Of a stretch of 15,610 nt of DNA, positions 5,862 to 13,406 are shown one piece after another. Under the pieces are notes generated by a model. The model did no database searches, was not told the origin of the DNA, and was given only the letters and a program-made list of their open reading frames with translations. Made by a program: the position numbers and the translations under genes. Source of the DNA: Planctomycetota bacterium (GTDB lineage Bacteria > Planctomycetota > UBA1135 > UBA2386); contig JAEUHU010000327.1 in the NCBI GenBank assembly GCA_016793305.1, positions 1 to 15,610 on the forward strand, in the 5' to 3' direction. Position 1 is the first letter of the stretch. Every line of letters begins with the position of its first letter.

Positions 5862-7622
5862 ATGAACAAGAACGAAGGCGAACAGGGTCAGCTGTTCGCG
5901 GACGACCAGGCGGAGCCGAAGAAGAGCAAGGCGATGGCCACGGACAAGACCAAGAAGGCCGGCCCGACCGGCAGTGGTGGTGGCGGTGGCGGCGAGACGG
6001 CCGAGACGATGGCCAAGCGCCAGCGCGAGATCTCGGTCAGCGAGTTCTTCACCAAGAACCGCCACCTGCTCGGCTTCGACAGCCCTCGCAAGGCACTGCT
6101 GACGGCGGTCAAGGAAGCCGTCGACAACAGCCTCGACGCCTGCGAGGAGGCGCGCATCCAGCCGGACATCGTGGTGACCATCGCGCGGGTCGGCACCAGC
6201 GAGAAGCAGTTCACGATGACCGTCGAGGACAACGGCCCCGGCATCGTGAAGGCCCAGGTGCCGAACGTGTTCGGCCGCCTGCTCTACGGCAGCAAGTTCC
6301 ACCGGCTGCGGCAGAGCCGCGGCCAGCAGGGCATCGGCATCAGCGCGGCCGGCATGTACGGCCAGCTGACCACCGGTGCACCGGTGCGCGTGCGCAGCAA
6401 GCCGGGCCGGCGCGGCCAGGCGATGGCGTTCGAGATCCGCATCGACACGGCCCGCAACCGCCCCGACTTCAGCGAGAAGCCGATCGAGTGGGAGAAGGAC
6501 CACGGCACCGAGGTGTCGATCGAGATGGAGGGCGAGTACCGCCGCGGCCAGCGCAGCGTCGAGGAGTTCCTCAAGCTGATGGCGGTGGCGAACCCCCACG
6601 TGCACCTCGTCTTCAAGGACCCGGACGGCAACGTCACCGAGTACCAGCGCGGCACCAAGGAACTGCCGAAGGAGGTCGAGGAGATCAAGCCGCACCCGCA
6701 CGGCGTCGAGCTCGGCATCCTGCTGAAGATGATGCAGGAGAGCGAGAACCGCGCCGTCAGTGCGTTCCTGCAGCAGGACTTCTCGCGCGTCGGCCCGAGC
6801 GTCGCGAAGGAGATCTGCGAGAAGGCCGGCATCAAGCCGGAGGCCAACCCGCGGCGCCTCGACGCGCCCGACGTGCAGAAGCTGAAGGCGGCGATCGACG
6901 CGACCAGGATCATGGCGCCGCCGCTGTCGTGCATCGCACCGATCGGCGAGGACCTGATCCTGGCCGGTCTGAAGAAGGAGGTCGAAGCCGACTTCTACGT
7001 GGCGACCTCGCGCAAGCCGGTCGTCTACCGCGGCCACCCGTTCGCGATCGAGGTCGGCATCGCCTACGGCAAGCCGGGCGACACGCTGCAGATGACCGAA
7101 GGCGGCAAGATCGTCGAGGTCGCGACCAAGAAGCCGGAGAACCAGGAACTGCTGATGGGCAACGCCGACGAGCCCATCCGCCTGATCCGCTTCGCCAACC
7201 GCGTGCCGCTGGTGTTCCAGCAGAGCGCCTGCGCGATCACCAAGGCGGTGATCGCCACCAACTGGAAGAACTACGGCCTGCAGCAGCCGCGCGGCGCCCT
7301 GCCGATCGGCCCGATGGTCGTGTTCGTGCACATCGCTTCGGTGTGGGTGCCGTTCACCTCGGAGTCCAAGGAGGCGATCGCGTCGTACGACGAGATCCTC
7401 GAGGAGCTGCGCCTCGCCCTGATGGACGCCGGGCGCAAGCTCGGCACCCACGTGCGCAAGGGCCGCAAGCTCGCCAGCGAGTTCAAGAAGCGCAACTACA
7501 TCACGATGTACATCCCCCACGTCGTCGAGGCCCTGAAGGACATCCTGACGCTCGACGACGGCAGCGTCGCCAAGGCGACCGAGAACCTCACCACCGTGCT
7601 CGAGAAGAGCCGCAAGCTGTAA
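5862..7622 (+). CDS. top6B: Type IIB DNA topoisomerase VI, subunit B (GHKL ATPase)
   Basis: The 586-residue ATPase subunit of Topo VI works as an A2B2 heterotetramer that passes one duplex through another to relax and decatenate DNA. The GHKL domain has the N-box EAVDNSLDA (85-93; catalytic Glu85, Mg-binding Asn89), the G1 box DNGPG (123-127), the G2 box in QSRGQQGIGISAAGMYGQ (151-168), and DHGTEVSIE (213-221). An H2TH-like helical region follows (about 295-350), then the transducer domain (about 360-560) with NWKNYG, whose Lys469 is the candidate switch lysine, and a long C-terminal helix. All key motifs are intact. Residues 1-50 are a non-archaeal-looking tail with QGQLF (8-12), a Lys patch and a Gly run (37-44). 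The gene is 13 bp upstream of top6A in the usual B-A order. Codon use matches the flanking high-GC genes, so any transfer is old. Confidence 0.97.
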   Translation: MNKNEGEQGQLFADDQAEPKKSKAMATDKTKKAGPTGSGGGGGGETAETMAKRQREISVSEFFTKNRHLLGFDSPRKALLTAVKEAVDNSLDACEEARIQPDIVVTIARVGTSEKQFTMTVEDNGPGIVKAQVPNVFGRLLYGSKFHRLRQSRGQQGIGISAAGMYGQLTTGAPVRVRSKPGRRGQAMAFEIRIDTARNRPDFSEKPIEWEKDHGTEVSIEMEGEYRRGQRSVEEFLKLMAVANPHVHLVFKDPDGNVTEYQRGTKELPKEVEEIKPHPHGVELGILLKMMQESENRAVSAFLQQDFSRVGPSVAKEICEKAGIKPEANPRRLDAPDVQKLKAAIDATRIMAPPLSCIAPIGEDLILAGLKKEVEADFYVATSRKPVVYRGHPFAIEVGIAYGKPGDTLQMTEGGKIVEVATKKPENQELLMGNADEPIRLIRFANRVPLVFQQSACAITKAVIATNWKNYGLQQPRGALPIGPMVVFVHIASVWVPFTSESKEAIASYDEILEELRLALMDAGRKLGTHVRKGRKLASEFKKRNYITMYIPHVVEALKDILTLDDGSVAKATENLTTVLEKSRKL

Positions 7623-7635
7623 CCCCCACCGAGCC

Positions 7636-8796
7636 ATGGCAGCCAAGAAGAACAAGCCCGCGGACAAGCCGAAGAAGCCCCGCAAGCCGCTCACCGAGAT
7701 CGACAAGGTGACAATCCGCGAGATCATGACCTGCGCCGAACAGGTGCACGGCACCATCGGCAAGCTCGGCAAGCCCGAACTGAAGTTCCCCGAGCGGTCG
7801 CTGCGCAACGCGCAGTACGACAAGAAGGGCGGCTTCAAGATGGGGCGCGGCCGCATCGAGCGCACGCTCACGGTCAACACCGTGAAGACCTTCGCCCAGA
7901 CGCTGAAGCTGATGGCGCTCAGCAAGGAGATGGTCGAGAACGACGACTTCGCGACGAAACGTGAAGCGTACTACGTGTCGAAGAACTGGGGCGACGCGAA
8001 GTTCACCGAGCAGCCCGAGTCGGACACGGTGATGGACGACATCGAGGCCCTGTTCAGCCTCGAAGGGGTCACGCGCGAGCAGCTGCGCTACCGCCCGGAG
8101 GAGCACGGCGGCAACGTCGCCGGCGAGCTGGTCGTCATCGACCGCGACCGCGAGACCGGCAACGAGGAGCGCATCGACTGCACCAAGCAGGGCAGCGGCT
8201 CCTACTCGATCCCGGCCTCGGTGGAGCACTTCCGGTTCGAGACCAAGGCCAAGTTCGTCCTGGTGATCGAGACCGGCGGCATGTTCGCGCGCCTGCACGA
8301 GCACAAGTGGTGGCGCACGGAGAACTGCATCATCATCGGCACCGGCGGCGTGCCGACGCGGGCGACGCGGCGCTTCATCCGCAAGCTGTCGGACGACAAG
8401 AAGCTGCCCGTCTACTGCTTCAACGACTGCGATCCGTACGGGATCAGCAACATCTACCGCACGCTGAAGGTCGGCTCGGGCAACGCCGTGCACCTGAACC
8501 AGTTCTTCTGCGTGCCGCAGGCCCGCTACATGGGCGTGACGCCGCAGGACATCCTCGACTTCGAGCTCGAGGACGCGACGCATCCGCTGAAGGAGGTCGA
8601 CATCAAGCGGGCCAAGGACGCGCTGAAGAACGACCCGTTCTTCCAGGCGCACAAGGAGTGGCAGAAGGCGATCGAGCAGATGCTGAAGATGGGCGTCCGC
8701 GCCGAGCAGCAGGCGCTCGCCAAGTGGGGCCTCAACTTCGTCATCGACGAGTACCTGCCGCGCAAGCTGAAGGAGCCCGGCAAGTTCCTGCCCTAG
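7636..8796 (+). CDS. top6A: Type IIB DNA topoisomerase VI, subunit A (Spo11-like)
   Basis: The 386-residue DNA-cleaving subunit has a length normal for archaeal Top6A. After a Lys/Pro-rich tail (1-18) comes the winged-helix CAP domain, with TKREAYYVSKNW (107-118): the Tyr-Tyr pair at 112-113 carries the catalytic tyrosine that forms the 5'-phosphotyrosyl link (Tyr113 by comparison with Spo11). The Toprim domain has VLVIETGGMF (Glu212) and CFNDCDPYGI (Asp264, Asp266), the acidic Mg-binding triad, and ends in the family's conserved C-terminal helices (WGLNFVIDEYLPRKL). It should pair with the B subunit encoded 13 bp upstream to make double-strand breaks with two-base 5' overhangs during strand passage, as known for the family. 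The start is ATG 7636; no strong ribosome binding site is visible, so translation may depend on the upstream gene. Confidence 0.97.
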   Translation: MAAKKNKPADKPKKPRKPLTEIDKVTIREIMTCAEQVHGTIGKLGKPELKFPERSLRNAQYDKKGGFKMGRGRIERTLTVNTVKTFAQTLKLMALSKEMVENDDFATKREAYYVSKNWGDAKFTEQPESDTVMDDIEALFSLEGVTREQLRYRPEEHGGNVAGELVVIDRDRETGNEERIDCTKQGSGSYSIPASVEHFRFETKAKFVLVIETGGMFARLHEHKWWRTENCIIIGTGGVPTRATRRFIRKLSDDKKLPVYCFNDCDPYGISNIYRTLKVGSGNAVHLNQFFCVPQARYMGVTPQDILDFELEDATHPLKEVDIKRAKDALKNDPFFQAHKEWQKAIEQMLKMGVRAEQQALAKWGLNFVIDEYLPRKLKEPGKFLP

Positions 8797-8805
8797 CGGC
8801 TCCTT
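8770..8805 (+). terminator. Candidate terminator hairpin spanning the top6A stop
   Basis: AAGGAGCC (8770-8777) pairs with GGCTCCTT (8798-8805), an 8-bp stem; inside it GGCA (8779-8782) and TGCC (8789-8792) form a second short stem. The T/G-rich stretch TTGTTGGAGTTT follows. The arms straddle the top6A stop codon at 8794-8796. The U-run is imperfect, so intrinsic termination is plausible but not certain. Confidence 0.42.
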
Positions 8806-9140
8806 GTTGGAGTTTCCATGGAGCCATCGCCTCGCATGGAAATGCACGTCCTCTGATGAACCTCACTGGGTAGGCCTAGGGCCCAGCCGGTTCTTCTCGA
8901 GGATTCGCACGCGGCGCGAAGGAATCGCCAGGTGCCGCACCATCGCACGATCGGTGTCTCGACGACTCCGCGGGTCACGATCGTGACGAGTGCGACAGGC
9001 GTCCACAGCGCTGGACCCGCAGAGGTTCCAGGTATTGCGCAGAAGACGATTGGAAGCGAGTGCGGAGCTCGCCGGACCGGCCAGAGGAACGATTGGCACT
9101 CCTTGTGCCGAGCGCCAAAGCACGGCGCGACTTCATGGTC
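8797..9140. other. Intergenic region between convergent top6A and the GH49-like gene
   Basis: Apart from the two hairpins near 8798-8842 I see no gene here. Open frames of 86-90 codons on both strands (for example 8863-9123 minus and 8932-9204 plus) lack family resemblance and third-position G/C bias. G+C falls in this stretch, which marks the left edge of the lower-GC segment. Confidence 0.5.
8813..8842. repeat. Perfect 8-bp inverted repeat after top6A
   Basis: TTTCCATG (8813-8820) and CATGGAAA (8835-8842) flank a 14-base loop. Within the loop region GGAGCC (8820-8825) can also pair with GGCTCC (8798-8803), the same bases used by the preceding candidate terminator, so the two structures are mutually exclusive. 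It might be a 3'-end mRNA hairpin or half of an attenuator-like switch. Confidence 0.4.
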
Positions 9141-10679
9141 CTACTGCGCCAACTCTCCGTTGAACACGAGCTTGACATTCGAGTTGAACGAATCGTCGAA
9201 GTAGTCCCTCCAGTTCCCGGCCGCACCCGCGGTCACGACAACCCCGCCTATTACGAGGTTCTCGAAGTAGCACTCGAACTTCTGTCCAAGATCCGCAAGA
9301 CCCGCCTTGATGACACTCTTGTACTGCTGAGACCCCGAGAGGTTGACGTTGCGGAAGACAACTCTCTTGATCGAGCCTAGAGTGCCGCCACCACTCATCC
9401 ACCCAACATTCACGTGCTGAATGTCGAAGAGCCTAAGCACGTCCCCAGAAACGGAAATGTCGCTATAGCGCTGATCGTGAATTTCGACCGAGCTGTTCGG
9501 AGCATCCACTTTTGCGATAAATGGAATGCGATCCCTTTGAAGGATCAGATCCATGCCGCGAAACTCGGGATAGAGAGATCTGGCATTCGGGTCGGGGTAG
9601 CCATAGCCGATCTGGAAGGAATTCCTGCCGGCCAAGACGCTCGACTGGACCGTCAGGCCGCCACCCGAGAACTCAGGTGTGAACTTGTTGTCATTCTGAT
9701 AGAGGAAGCAGTCACGAACATCAGCGTTTTCGACTGCGAGGAATCCGTCCGTATTGAACCACCAGGGAGAGAGCATGTGCACGTTCCGGAACTCCTTGCG
9801 CCCAAGCATAGTCGGAATGTACACGTTGTAGAACGGTGCAGCAACCAGCGTCGGCCCGTCCATATACAATGCAGCACTCTGAGAATACGGCGCTGCATCA
9901 CGTCTGATCAGCACATAACCCAACCTTTGGGAGTCAGGCATTTCTGGCTGTCCCACTGGCCTGAACAGGCTGGGGGCATCCAGAACAGTCCCGACCAGGA
10001 ACCCTGGGCCTACTATTGAAATCGGACCAGTAACCTGGGAGAGATCGAATCCTCCGCTCACCCAAGCCCCTCCATCCAGGTAGATTGTCTTGACGCTCGC
10101 AGGAACCTGATATCCATCGCCGATACTGGTGAACCCTGGAGGGTAGTAGAGACAATCGGCGGGCGTCGGTGTAGGTGGAGGAGTTGGCTTGGGCGGATTT
10201 ACAAAAACAAAAAGAGGGTCGATGTCCTGTTCGTTGACCTCACAGTACACTTTCTGCCCCCGCAGGGCGACAAACTCGAAGGATGTCGTCGTGAGATTCT
10301 CAGCCGCGATTCCATACCTTGCCGGCGAAATCTTGACTTTCGAGAAGTTCGCCACCCGTAGAGCACCAGCCCTCTTCGAAACCCGAACCCTGACAGAATC
10401 GGCGGCACCAATCGTGACCCAGTGGACCCATGGATAGAGTCCCTGATAGTACCACTGATCCTCCGACTTCCTGGCCATCCCCCTGGCGTTTGCCGGCACC
10501 CAACCGGCGTCGGTCCAGACATGCACGTCGAACTCTAGGGACAAGCTCCAAGCCATGTTGCTGCCCGTTTCATAGGCCTCGACCACAGGAGGATTTCCCG
10601 TCGGACTGGCCACCTGAGCGATCAGGCAAGGGGCAATGGAGATGAGGACCAAACACAGGGTTGCCAGGACTCTCTTCAT
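9141..10679 (-). CDS. Secreted GH49/GH28-like beta-helix glycosidase family protein
   Basis: This 512-residue protein has a signal peptide (about 1-21, ending CLIAQ). Residues about 30-162 form a beta-rich N-terminal domain (VRVRVSKR, VKISPARYGI, VALRGQKVYCEV, PLFVFVNP), as in GH49 dextranases; a Pro/Thr linker (162-174) leads to the right-handed beta-helix (VKTIYLDGGAWVSGGF, ISIVGPGFLVGT). The active-site block reads WWFNTDGF (Asp311) and LYQNDNKF (Asp330, Asn331). The 19-residue spacing agrees with my recollection of the catalytic Asp pattern in Penicillium dextranase, where the third Asp follows directly; here it is Asn. The family cleaves dextran or related glycans outside the cell; activity here is uncertain. 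Base composition is clearly lower in GC than the flanking genes. The ATG at 10679 has AGGGCAG upstream and overlaps the stop of a small ORF. Confidence 0.85.
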   Translation of the reverse strand: MKRVLATLCLVLISIAPCLIAQVASPTGNPPVVEAYETGSNMAWSLSLEFDVHVWTDAGWVPANARGMARKSEDQWYYQGLYPWVHWVTIGAADSVRVRVSKRAGALRVANFSKVKISPARYGIAAENLTTTSFEFVALRGQKVYCEVNEQDIDPLFVFVNPPKPTPPPTPTPADCLYYPPGFTSIGDGYQVPASVKTIYLDGGAWVSGGFDLSQVTGPISIVGPGFLVGTVLDAPSLFRPVGQPEMPDSQRLGYVLIRRDAAPYSQSAALYMDGPTLVAAPFYNVYIPTMLGRKEFRNVHMLSPWWFNTDGFLAVENADVRDCFLYQNDNKFTPEFSGGGLTVQSSVLAGRNSFQIGYGYPDPNARSLYPEFRGMDLILQRDRIPFIAKVDAPNSSVEIHDQRYSDISVSGDVLRLFDIQHVNVGWMSGGGTLGSIKRVVFRNVNLSGSQQYKSVIKAGLADLGQKFECYFENLVIGGVVVTAGAAGNWRDYFDDSFNSNVKLVFNGELAQ

Positions 10680-10867
10680 TTCTGCCCTTTACCCGAGAGC
10701 GTGGGCGTTCGCAAGCTCGAAGAAGATCGGGCAAGATGTTCAGCAGGTCGCAGCCACCGGGGACAAGGGAAGCGGCCCGAGTGGGCTAGCCACAAGCCAT
10801 CGCCGACAGCGAACAGGCCGACGAGCTCGCAGGCGAACGCCAGGCAGGCGAACACGAAACCTCCCAT
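10676..10867 (-). CDS. Possible 63-residue hydrophobic protein upstream of the GH49-like gene
   Basis: This short ORF runs from ATG 10867 (an in-frame TGA lies three codons upstream) to a TGA at 10676-10678 that overlaps the next ATG as ATGA, a usual sign of translational coupling. Its first ~30 codons encode a hydrophobic segment (FVFACLAFACELVGLFAV) with the local third-position G/C bias; the last half is Arg/Ser-rich and weaker. I do not recognise a family. It may be a small membrane protein, a leader peptide, or chance. Confidence 0.3.
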   Translation of the reverse strand: MGGFVFACLAFACELVGLFAVGDGLWLAHSGRFPCPRWLRPAEHLARSSSSLRTPTLSGKGQK

Positions 10868-11150
10868 CCCACTTCAGGCGGCGCCCCGTGGAGGCACTGC
10901 GCGCCACGAAACCCTGTCCGCACCCGCGCTCTTGCAGGCCGGTAGGCATCGATCGCGACGACACTCGCAGCCCTCGACCGGGGGCTTCATGGCCGCGCTT
11001 CGTGGGGCCGATTCTGGTTGCCGCATCGCCGTAGGCGGCTTCATCCTGCGCCACCAGGGCCCAGTCAGGTTGGCCAGGAGATGGATTTCAGCCAGCTGTG
11101 CAGCGAGGTAGCATTCTCCAGCTCAGCGACGGAACCCGTCCCAACCACCG
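10868..11150. other. Intergenic region upstream of the first methyltransferase
   Basis: No recognisable gene or RNA. Several frames are open on both strands (e.g. 10740-11054 minus) but their translations are Arg/Gly-rich with no family likeness. A small hairpin, GACGG-AAC-CCGTC (11128-11140), sits 10 bp before the methyltransferase ATG. The promoters for the plus-strand methyltransferase and the minus-strand GH49-like unit should both be here. Confidence 0.4.
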
Positions 11151-12182
11151 ATGGCAGAATCCAGCTCGAGCGGAAGACTACTCAACACGGAACTGCGACC
11201 TACCCAAGAGCTGAGTCGCATCAGCACCTGGGACCTTGGCTGCAACCTGCTGCAGCGCCTGGAGGCATCGGCTTCTGTGGCGAGCGACTCCTACGTCAAC
11301 AGCCAGAACAACCTGAAGCTGTTCAGCCAACTGCGCGACGCGCTGGAGAAGGCCACCGACACCGTCGACAACCGGGCCACCCCTCGCCATCTGAGCGGAC
11401 AGATGGGGTTCCTCCACTTCTGCACCAGCCGGCACAAGATCCCGGTGCGAGGCGCCACCCACCTCGACGTCGGATGCGGAGCCGTCACCCCGTTCTCGCG
11501 CATGTTCGCGCATCTTCTGGCTGGCGCCCAGCGGGTGGGCTGCCTCGAGTTGGAGCCGATCCGAGACATCGGCGAGTCCGTGCGACACCTGGCGCGCATT
11601 GCCGCGACCGTCGCGATCAACCCCTCGGTCGTGTTCTCCGGCTACCCGGTCACCAATCGCGAGTGCCTCGAGAACGTTCGAGACTTCGACCTGGCCAAGC
11701 TCGCCAGGGGCGACGCAACCGGGCTGAATCCCGATCGGATCACCTTCCTGCAGAAATCGGCGGCCGACACCGGACTCCCGGATGCCGAAGTAGACCTGGT
11801 CGTCAGCAACTCGGTGCTGGAGCACGTGCCCGATCCGGAGGGCACGATCCGCGAGCTGGCCCGGATCACCAAGCCCGGAGGCTTCGCGATGCACGGGATC
11901 GACACCGCCGACCACCGATGGTACGGAACGCCATCGCTGTCGAGGATCGAGTTCCTGACGATCGCCACGGACGAACCCATCGTCCACGGGTGCAATCGGC
12001 TGCGGCTCAGCAGCTTCGAAGCCCTGTTCAAGAAGCACGGGTTCGTCCAGCTCGAGCGCATGCCTGGGGTGTGCCACGAGTTGCCGCCCAACCTCCGGGA
12101 GCGCCTCGCTCCACCATGGCGCGACCTGAGCAACGAAGAACTGGGGACGACCTGGTGCCAGTACTTGTTCCAGAAGCAGTAG
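11151..12182 (+). CDS. Class I SAM-dependent methyltransferase, copy 1
   Basis: The 343-residue product has a helical N-terminal extension (about 1-100), then a Rossmann-type methyltransferase domain: motif I HLDVGCGAVTPFSRMF (104-119; the Gly-x-Cys-Gly SAM loop), acidic end of strand 2 CLELEP (131-136), and motif IV VDLVVSNSVLEHVPDP (214-229), typical of the Methyltransf_11 group. A distinctive block, HGIDTADHRWYG and IVHGCNRLRL (248-286), follows, as in methyltransferases of small molecules, lipids or glycans; the substrate cannot be deduced. It is a paralogue of the next gene. ATG 11151 gives a sensible start; no Shine-Dalgarno sequence is visible. It is divergent from the GH49-like gene, so a role in modifying surface glycans is possible but unproven. 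Confidence 0.92.
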   Translation: MAESSSSGRLLNTELRPTQELSRISTWDLGCNLLQRLEASASVASDSYVNSQNNLKLFSQLRDALEKATDTVDNRATPRHLSGQMGFLHFCTSRHKIPVRGATHLDVGCGAVTPFSRMFAHLLAGAQRVGCLELEPIRDIGESVRHLARIAATVAINPSVVFSGYPVTNRECLENVRDFDLAKLARGDATGLNPDRITFLQKSAADTGLPDAEVDLVVSNSVLEHVPDPEGTIRELARITKPGGFAMHGIDTADHRWYGTPSLSRIEFLTIATDEPIVHGCNRLRLSSFEALFKKHGFVQLERMPGVCHELPPNLRERLAPPWRDLSNEELGTTWCQYLFQKQ

Positions 12183-12334
12183 TGCAGCACGGACCCAAGC
12201 AGGGCCCTAGGTCGAGTGCACGGGAGACCCGCGGCGGCACGCTGGCTGGTGATGGGCTACACTCGGTAGGCGCGAATGAGGGCGGCCCTGGGCGCTGCCG
12301 AGGTCAAACCGTCGGAGCAGAACCCGTAGAAGCC

Positions 12335-13348
12335 ATGTCCCACGGTCGCCTCGTCCATCACCAGGCCAAGTCGTCGACCGAACTCAGGGACATCGCGACA
12401 GCGCGCCTCGTCGCCGAACTGCTGGGCCGCCTCGATGATCGCCAGGACACGGCATCTCGCGCCGACCTGGAACGTGACCTGAGCCTGCTCGACACCCTGC
12501 ACGACCGCACCGGCAGGCTCTGTGAGGTGGCCGAGAACCGGCGCTCTGCCACGCACCTCGGGTCGGTGTTCCGATACCTGGAAGGCTGCTGCAAGCGGTT
12601 CCCGATCCGCATGCACGAGGGCGTGCACGTCGACATCGGTTGTGGCTCGATCAATCCGTACGCGCGGATGTTCACACATCTGATGCTCGGGGCAGCGCGT
12701 GGCCACTGCATCGACCTGGACCAGGTGGCCGACGACGGCGCCGCGATCCGTGCACTGGCCAGACTCGCCGCCGCTGCTGTGCTGACTCCGCGGCGGCTGT
12801 TCCACGACCATCCGATCGATGCACAGCGGATCCTGGGGAACTTGGGGGGATTCGACCTCGCGCGCCTCGAACTCGGAGAGGCCGACGCCATCGACCGCAA
12901 GCGCCTCGTGTTCCACCAGCGCCCGATCGAGGACACCGGCCTGGACACTGGCTCGGTCGACCTGGTGGTCAGCAACAGCGTCTTCGAGCACCTGCCCGAC
13001 GTGGACGCCGTGCTTGCCGAGCTGGCACGCATCACCCGCCATGGCGGCCACGGTGTGCACGGCATCGACACCGTCGACCATCGCTGGTACGGCGACCCGA
13101 GCCTGCACCCCTACGAGTTTCTGACCATCGACTCGAACGAACGGATCGTGCACGGCTGCAATCGCCTTCGCCTGTTCGAGTATCGCCCCTTGTTCGAACG
13201 GCACGGCTTCGAGATCCTCGACCACCAGGTGGTCCAGAAGCTCGAGATCCCCGCCGAGTTCCGCGCTCGCATGCGGGAGCCATGGCGCTCACAACCGGAC
13301 GAGTGGCTCGAGCACTCGTGGGCGCACGTGCTGGTCCGACGTCGCTGA
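12335..13348 (+). CDS. Class I SAM-dependent methyltransferase, copy 2 (tandem paralogue)
   Basis: The 337-residue protein has the same plan as its upstream neighbour: motif I HVDIGCGSINPYARMF (98-113), CIDLDQ (125-130), VDLVVSNSVFEHLPD (208-222), then HGIDTVDHRWYG and IVHGCNRLRL. Over the 85 residues from VDLVVSNS to HGF, 56 are identical between the two by my count, and similarity continues through most of the domain. The start is ATG 12335: the frame is open far upstream to 11018, but that part overlaps copy 1 in another frame and is Arg/Pro-rich shadow. The gap of 152 bp holds no gene. The substrate is unknown. The N-terminal region (1-90) is the least similar part, so the two copies probably act on different partners or substrates. 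Confidence 0.92.
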   Translation: MSHGRLVHHQAKSSTELRDIATARLVAELLGRLDDRQDTASRADLERDLSLLDTLHDRTGRLCEVAENRRSATHLGSVFRYLEGCCKRFPIRMHEGVHVDIGCGSINPYARMFTHLMLGAARGHCIDLDQVADDGAAIRALARLAAAAVLTPRRLFHDHPIDAQRILGNLGGFDLARLELGEADAIDRKRLVFHQRPIEDTGLDTGSVDLVVSNSVFEHLPDVDAVLAELARITRHGGHGVHGIDTVDHRWYGDPSLHPYEFLTIDSNERIVHGCNRLRLFEYRPLFERHGFEILDHQVVQKLEIPAEFRARMREPWRSQPDEWLEHSWAHVLVRRR

Positions 13349-13406
13349 GGTCGCTCTTTCTCGCTGCGCAGTGGCGCCGGCCCTCGCCGCCCAAGAACAT
13401 GCCGAG

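Noticed and set aside
5970..5993. GGT/GGC codon run as a microsatellite or coding error
   Set aside because: It fits a flexible Gly linker between the Top6B tail and ATPase domain, in frame and with mixed codons.
5844..7925. 693-codon open frame on the minus strand
   Set aside because: It is antisense to top6B, whose motifs are complete; the antisense product is an Asp/Val/Leu/Arg-rich shadow.
7588..8847. 419-codon minus-strand frame
   Set aside because: Antisense shadow of top6A, which has full catalytic motifs.
8863..9204. Small ORFs on both strands (8863-9123 minus, 8932-9204 plus) after top6A
   Set aside because: No coding bias, no start signals, no recognisable motifs.
12253..12263. 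TG-GGC-TACACT as an extended -10 promoter before methyltransferase copy 2
   Set aside because: Only a partial match and no convincing -35; not distinguishable from chance.
11018..12334. Long N-terminal extension in frame with methyltransferase copy 2, giving a 776-residue reading frame
   Set aside because: This portion overlaps copy 1 in another frame and is Pro/Arg/Gln-rich; family similarity starts after ATG 12335, so it is not a fusion protein.
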